Of a stretch of DNA of 64,000 bases, positions 57,525 to 64,000 are shown piece by piece. The translations under genes were made by a program, and so were the position numbers. Location: NCBI GenBank assembly GCA_027186245.1, contig CP114486.1, forward strand, positions 7,764,501 to 7,828,500, given 5' to 3'. The notes below the pieces were generated by a model. It had not been told where the DNA came from. It searched no databases and worked only from the letters and a program-made list of their open reading frames with translations. The DNA is from Coriaria nepalensis (Eukaryota > Streptophyta > Magnoliopsida > Cucurbitales > Coriariaceae). Position 1 is the stretch's first letter; every line of letters begins with the position of its first letter.

Positions 57525-57890
57525 TTATATAATTTGTGGGTGTGGCTAACATTTACGAAGCAAAATAAGTATTTGTGATGAAAATGTTTATGAATGAACT
57601 TATAACGGTTCCTAACATCATTGATTATGTGGTATTCTACTAAGAGTACAATGGTATGATTGCACAAGCGAATGAACCAAGGTCTCATTAGAAATCTAAA
57701 CATATATTGTTTTATTATCACTATATCCGAAAGAAAGTCGAAAGTATTTAAATGAACTTATGAGAGTAGACAAAAATTATGACATATAGGACCGAAACAT
57801 TAAGGCACTTTCACAACAATCATTTAATCACCATCATGATAAGATTAGAATAAAATTCAAAAGAAATTGGCTTAAGTGAAACTAGGAGAT
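57525..57890 (+). pseudogene. copia RNase H C-terminus
   Basis: The plus frame reads EAK*VFVMKMFMNELITVPN, IIDYVVFY*EYNGMIAQANE and PRSH*KSKHILFYYHYIRKK, with a degraded TRTETLRHFHNN tail. It matches the RNase H end (VWLRKFI.ELGVVPSI..PVLLYCDNTGAIAQAKEPRSHKKSKHI). The CDN aspartate position is altered. It is followed directly by AGGAGAT and the LTR. Confidence 0.88.
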
Positions 57891-59860
57891 TGAAAGTGTA
57901 ATGCTCATCAACTCAATCAGGTTTCCCTGATCGGGTCATTCACTTATATAAATCAGTCTTAATTTGTATAAATTATCAACTAAACTAGATACTTTGTATT
58001 TAAATGAGCACTCAGTCTATCATATTAATGATCTTTATGTTGGAAATGAAATTATATGCATACTGATTGTAAAACAGACCTCATAAATTCTCAGATCTTA
58101 GATGCACTTAGAACCGTGATAGTGGTTATCCTCGATAAGATCTAAACTATTCATAGTCAAGGAATTGTCATCGTAAAGATTATTATTTGCATTATCATCT
58201 TTGAGAGAAGAATGATGTTCTCATAATCATTAATATTAGGGAATATTGAGATAGGCTTGTGGGTGATTGGTAGAGAGATGATCACTGAATGTGTTCACTA
58301 GACAAGTCTCAATAGAAATCACATTTTTTGTTAATGAGACTTATCAAGTGGCTATTGTACTTATGATTATAAGACCTGAGATCACCGTAGTACTTACGTA
58401 TGAGATATTATGTTTTTCTATTAGTCAACGTGACACTAGCCAATTGCTACTAAGGATGAGTTATTGGGTATGTCTTCTTGTACGGGGAAGTATATAGTAT
58501 GATAAGATGAGATTCATCACTTCTATATTATAGCAATAGTCTTATTTTCATACAAAATCATTGCGTAAAGTAGTATGGTATGAAAAATAATTTATGTAAT
58601 CCATTATTTGGTTGTAAAAGGACTCACATGATTCATATGGTCAATCTAGCAAGGTTTAAGAGTTAAACCATGCCCTAGGACTGACCAAGACTTTGGGATA
58701 GATTGAAGGATAAATTTAGTATGATAATAGTCATCACATGTTCTTCTGGAGGTTCAAAACTATTACTCATTAAAAGGGTAGTCGATGCACCTTGCTAAAC
58801 ACTAACATAGGATTTGTGGTTGAAGTTAATTGATCATACAAATTATCAAATTAACTGTTTAACTTAAAAGTGCTTCTAAGGGTAAATGGTCCAATCTTTA
58901 GATTGGATAAAATAAAAATTGACGTGGGGTCTACTTACCAGCGTATGTAGAACATATACACATAAAGAGCAAAAGATTTTGATCGAAATCATGTTTGGAG
59001 AAATTTGACTTTTTCTTAAAGAACTTAATTTAAGAACTAAATCATCAATGAGTTTAATTTATTAAGTCTTTATCATACCACTATGAGCATATGAAAATTG
59101 ATATTGATTTAATTATAAATGAAATAATTAATTAGAAGAATATTTATGTTTATTAAATGTTGATTTAACTAACAAAAAGGCAAAATGTATGTTTCAGGTC
59201 AAATGGAAAACCTGTTTGGCCATTAATGAATTAATGGGAAAAATCGGGGGGTTGAGCCAATGCCCAAGTTGTATTCAAATTTTACTAGGTAAAACTGGGC
59301 AATTTATTTAGAATATAAGACATTAAATGAGTCTGTGAAAAATCGAAATAGTTATTGGACCCTATTTTATTTTCCGAGTGTTCATTATATGGACTGGGGT
59401 TTTAAGGTCCACAGAAAATTCCCAATATCTATTTAACGATAAAGGGGGAGGACACTCACCGATTTTAAAACCCTAGCTGCCTATGCTTATTGAGGAAAGA
59501 TAAAATGTTTTCTCTCACCTTTTTTCATCCTCTTCTAGTAATGCTCCCTATCTCATGTGTCGAGAATGTGAGTCAGAAAGTAAACCGGAAACACTTTGTT
59601 CATATTGATTAAGATTATAGGTCAAGTGATGGCTCTTGAAATCTTTGTGGATCTGGTGGTGGCTCGTGGTGGCAGCGCACCGCGTTGGCGGCATGAATTG
59701 CTTTGGAGGCCGATCAAGGCCATTTGAGGAGTTCAGGACTTGATATCATTTCTTCCCTCTTTATCTTCTCTTTACTACTATATTGTTTACTTAATTAGAT
59801 GTTCAACCAGAATTCTGGTTTGAATAAAATTTCTTCAAATGCATATTAGTTGTCTCTTCG
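57891..59860 (+). mobile_element. Family A LTR adjoining the right satellite
   Basis: Starts TGAAAGTGTAATGCTCATC after a short purine tract and is the fullest family-A copy here. It runs to about 59860, where the inverted satellite starts. Near its 3' end it has a GC-rich patch (GGTGGCAGCGCACCGCGTTG). A leader-like pyrimidine-rich segment precedes that. The true LTR end may be cut by the satellite junction, since no primer-binding site or TG..CA end is seen. Confidence 0.82.
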
Positions 59861-62800
59861 TTAGTTCAAACTGAGAAGTTAAATTGATTTTAGGTGAAAC
59901 AAATGCACACGGGTGTTTGAAAGATAATTAGCAAGTTATGCATGATACTTGTGTTTGAAGTGGATAAATAGAATTCATTCGAACCTCATTCAAAAATTTA
60001 GTGGCTTGAGGAGAGACTTATTCAAAATATTTTTAGGCTAATCACATACACACGTGTCCCTTAAATATCATTAGCATGTTGTGAACAAAAAAGATATTTG
60101 AAGTATGAAAATATAATTTGTTTGAATTGCTTCCATATTATTTAGTTCCCTAAGGAGATTCATTTAAATGATTTTTAGGTGAATTAAATTCACATATGTG
60201 TCCTTCAAAGATCATTAGTATGTTATGCATGAAACTTGTATTTGAAGTGCGAAAATAGAATTTGTTCAAATTGCTTTCAAAAGATTAAGTGACCTGAGGA
60301 GACTCATTGAAATGATTTTTAGGTAAAACAGATGTACATGTGTCCTTCAAAGATTATTAGCATTTTAAGCACGAAACCTGTGTTTGAAGTGAAAAAATAG
60401 AATTCATACGGACCTCATTCAATAGATTTTGTGCCTCAAAGAGACTCATCAAAATGACTTTTAGGCGAAACAACTGCACGTATTTTTTAAAGATCATTAG
60501 CATGTTATGCACGACACACGTTTTTGAAGTGTGAAATTAAAATTCGTTCAAACCTCATTCAAAATATTTATTGGCTTGAGAAGACTCACTAAAATTATTT
60601 TTAGGCGAAAGAACTGAACACGTGTCCTTTAAAGATCATTAGCATATTTGAATTGGGAAAATAGAATTCGATTGAATTAGTTTGATAAGATTCAATGGGT
60701 TGAGTAGGGTGATGGAAATGATTTTTAGGTGAAACAAATGCAGACGTGTCTTTCAAAAATCATTTGCATGTTATGCATGAAAGTTGTGTTTGAAGTGCAA
60801 AAATAAAATTTGTATGAATTGCTTTCATATTATTTAGTGGCCTAGGAAGACTTATTGAAATGATTTTTTGATGAAACAAATGAACACGTGTGTTTCAAAG
60901 ATCAATAGCATGTTATGCACAAAACTTGTGTTTGAAGTGCGAAAAAAATTTCGTTCGAAAAATTCTTCTAAATGATTTAGTGGCTTGAGGAGACTCTTTA
61001 AATTGATTTTTAGGTGAAACAAATGCACATGTGTCTTTCAACGATCATTAGCATGTTATGCATGAAACTTGTGTTTGAAGTGCGAAAAGAGAATTCGTTC
61101 GAATTGCATTCATATAATTTAGTGGATTGAGGAGGCTCATTGAAATGATTTTTAGGTCAAAAAAATAAACACTTGTCCTTCAAAGATTTTTAGCATTTAT
61201 GCGTAAAACTTGTGTTTGAATTGCAAAAATCGAATTCGTTTGAATTGCTTTCATATGATTTAGTGGCCTGAGGAGACTCATTAAAATGATTTTTAGGTGA
61301 AACAAATGCACATATGTCCTTCAAAGATCATTAGCATATTATGCACAAAACTTGTATTTGAAGTGAAAAAATAGAATTCATACGAACCTCATTCAATAGA
61401 TTTTGTAGCTCAAGGAGACTCATTAAAATGATTTTTAGGCGAAATAACTGCACACATGTTTTTTAAATATCATTAGCATGTTATGCACGACACACGTATT
61501 TGAAGTGTGAAATTTGAATTCGTTCGGACCTCATTCAAAATATTTACTAGCTTGAGAACACTCACTAAAATAATTTTTAGGCGAAAGACATGAACAAGTG
61601 TCCTTTAAAAATCATTAGCATATTTAAATTGGGAAAATATAATTCGATTGAATTACTTTTATAAGATTCAATGGGTTGAGTAGGGTGATGGCAATGATTT
61701 TTAGGTGAAAGAAATGCGCACGTGTCTTTCAAAAATCATTTGCATGTTATGCATGAAAGTTGTGTTTGAAGTGCGAAAATAAAATTTGTACGAATTGCTT
61801 TCATATTATTTAGTGGCCTAGGCAGATTTATTGAAATGATTTTTAGGTGAAACAAAGGAACACGTGTGCTTCAAAGATCAATAGCATGTTATGCACGAAA
61901 CTTGTTTTTGAAGTGCGAAAATAAAACTCGTTTCAAAAATTCTTTTAAATGATTTACTGGCTTGAAGAGACTCATTAAATTGATTTTTAGGTGAAACAAA
62001 TGCACACATGTCCGTTATAGATCATTAGCATGTTATGCACAGAACTTGTGTTCGAAGCGAAAAAATAGAATTTGTACGAACCTCATTCAATAGATTTTGT
62101 GGCTCAAGCAGACTCTTTAAAATGATTATTACGCGAAACAACTGCAGACGTGTCTTTTAAAGATCATTAGCATGTTATGCACGACACACGTATTTGAAGT
62201 GTGAAATTAGAATTCGTTCGAACCTCATTCAAAATATTTACTAGCTTGAGAAGACTCACTAAAATTATTTTGAGGAGAAAGAAATGAACAACGGTCCTTT
62301 AAAGATCATTAACATGTTATGCACGAAACACGTGTTTTAATTAGGAAATTAGAATTTGATTGAATTACTTTGATAAGATTCAGTGGGTTGAGTAGAGTGA
62401 TGGATATGATTTTTAGGTGAAACAAACGCACATGTGTCCTTCAAAAACCATTTGCATGTTATGCATAAAACTGGTGTTTAAAGTGCGAAAATAAAACTCG
62501 TACGAATTGCGTTCATATGATTTTGTGGTCTGAGAATACTTCTTGAAATGATTTTTAGATAAAACATATGAACACGTGTGCTTCGAAGATCAATAGCATA
62601 TTATGAGCGAAACTTGTGTCTGATGTGCGAAAAAAGAATTCGTACGAAAAATTCTTTTAACTGATTTAGTGGCTTGAGGAGACTCATTAAATTGATTTTT
62701 AGGTGAAACAAATGCACATGTATCTTCCAAAGATCATTAGCATGTTATGCATGAAACTTGTGTTTGAACTGGATAAATAAAATTCCTTCGAACCTCATTC

Positions 62801-64000
62801 AAAAAATTTAGTGGCTTGACGGGAGACTTATTGAAAATATTTTTAGGCGAATCACATACACACGCGTCCCTGAAAGATCATTAGCATGTTATGCATGAAA
62901 CAGATGTTTGAAGTATGAAAATATAATTTGTTTGAATTGCTTCCATATTATTTAGTTCATTGAGGAGATTCATTTAATTGATTTTTAGGTGAAAAAAATT
63001 CACATATGTGTCCTTCAAAGATCATTAGTCACTTATGCATGAAATGAACACGTGTCCTTTAAAGATCATTAACATGTTATGCACGAAACACGTGTTTTAA
63101 TTAGGAAATTAGAATTTGATTGAATTACTTTGATAAGATTCAGTGGGTTGAGTAGAGTGATGGATATGATTTTTAGTTGAAATAAATGCACATGTGTGCT
63201 TCAAAAATCATTTGCATGTTATGCATAAAACTTGTGTTTGAAGTGCGAAAATAAAACTCGTACAAATTGCGTTCATATGATTTTGTGGCCTGAGAATACT
63301 TCTTGAAATGATTTTTAGGTAAAACATATGAACACGTGTGCTTCAAATATCAATAGCATATTATGAGCGAAACTTGTGTTTGAAGTGCGAAAATAGAATT
63401 CGTTCGAAAAATTCTTTCAAATGATTTAGTGGCTTGAGGAGACTCATTAAATTGATTTAGGTGAAAGAAATGCACACGTATCTTCCAAAGATCATTAGCA
63501 TGTTATGCATGAAACTTGTGTTTGAAGTGGATAAATAAAATTCCTTCGAACCTCATTCAAAAAATTTAGTGGCATGAGGAGAGACTTATTGAAAATATTT
63601 TTAGCCGAATATCACATACACATGTGTCCCTTAAAGATCATTAGCATGTTATGCATGAAACAGATGTTTCAAGTATGAAAATATAATTTGTTTGAATTGC
63701 TTCCATACTCTTTAGTTCCTTGAGGAGATTAATTTAAATGATTTTTAGGTGAATCAAATTCACATGTGTCCTTTAAAGATCATTAGTATGTTATGCATGA
63801 AACTTGTATTTGAAGTGCGAAAATAGAATTTGTTCGATTGCTTTCAAAAGATTTAGTGGCCTAAGTAGACTCATTGAAATGATTTTTAGTGAAAGAAATG
63901 CACACATATCTTCTAAAGATCATTAGCATGTTCTGCATGAAACTTGTGTTTGAATTGGATAAATAAAATTCCTTCGAACCTCATTCAAAACATTTAGTGG
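59861..64000 (-). repeat. 142-bp satellite, right array, inverted
   Basis: About 29 monomers of the same satellite as the left end, in reverse complement: GATTTTTAGGTGAAACAAAT, ATGTGTCCTTCAAAGATCAT and AGCATGTTATGCATGAAACT are the inverse of the left-array landmarks. Monomers are diverged, and some are damaged (a unit at about 63014-63056 is shortened to about 42 bp). The array continues past the window end. Confidence 0.96.

Larger units (their letters stand above)
51171..59860 (+). mobile_element. Ty1/copia element 4, plus strand, rearranged
   Basis: In order: LTR end (about 51171-51218), primer-binding site 51219-51231, leader to 53434, gag, protease relic, integrase, and start of RT to 55906. 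There the sequence switches to an LTR piece (55907-57240), a plastid fragment (57273-57524), an RNase H end (57525-57890) and a family-A LTR (57891-59860). The first and last parts could be the two ends of one element with its middle lost, or two different copies. Confidence 0.7.

Overview
The window looks like plant (most likely eudicot) nuclear heterochromatin. It is very AT-rich, carries a 142-bp tandem satellite at both ends, and between them holds broken Ty1/copia and Ty3/gypsy LTR retrotransposons of plant type, with long leaders and tRNA-iMet-like primer-binding sites. A short plastid DNA insertion is also present. I cannot name the species. I found no intact host gene, no tRNA or rRNA gene and no CRISPR array. 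Every long open frame is either an accident of the satellite or a remnant of a retrotransposon polyprotein.

Layout. (1) 1-7244: 142-bp satellite, interrupted at 5442-6381 by a captured 940-bp copia leader/gag fragment. (2) 7245-16659: copia debris, namely a plus-strand LTR, a minus-strand copia (gag, integrase N-terminus, leader, PBS, LTR), a second LTR head-to-head with the first, then a plus-strand leader and gag start. (3) 16660-26930: a minus-strand Ty3/gypsy element of chromovirus (Tekay/Del-like) type with two long LTRs and readable but frameshifted gag-PR-RT-RNaseH-INT. (4) 27140-35270: plus-strand copia remains with a solo LTR inserted in the RNase H region, followed by two more RNase H or LTR pieces. 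(5) 35271-38689: a minus-strand copia gag/protease piece, a duplicated AAT-microsatellite unit, and a 172-bp foldback element with a 9-bp target-site duplication. (6) 38690-45640: a second minus-strand gypsy element and its LTR. (7) 46280-51170: a minus-strand copia with a 183-bp in-frame triplication in gag and an LTR inserted in its leader. (8) 51171-59860: a plus-strand copia with a GC-rich leader, gag, protease, integrase and the start of RT, then an LTR piece, a 252-bp plastid atpI fragment, an RNase H end and a 3' LTR. (9) 59861-64000: the same satellite in the opposite orientation.

The elements do not act together as a pathway. They record successive nested insertions, illegitimate recombination and decay. 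Many catalytic codons are lost through C-to-T or G-to-A changes, as expected if the DNA was methylated. The most notable signals are the inverted satellite arrays, the higher-order satellite structure, the intact-frame plastid fragment, the foldback element, and recent tandem amplification inside an old gag. I see no evidence for a new functional system.
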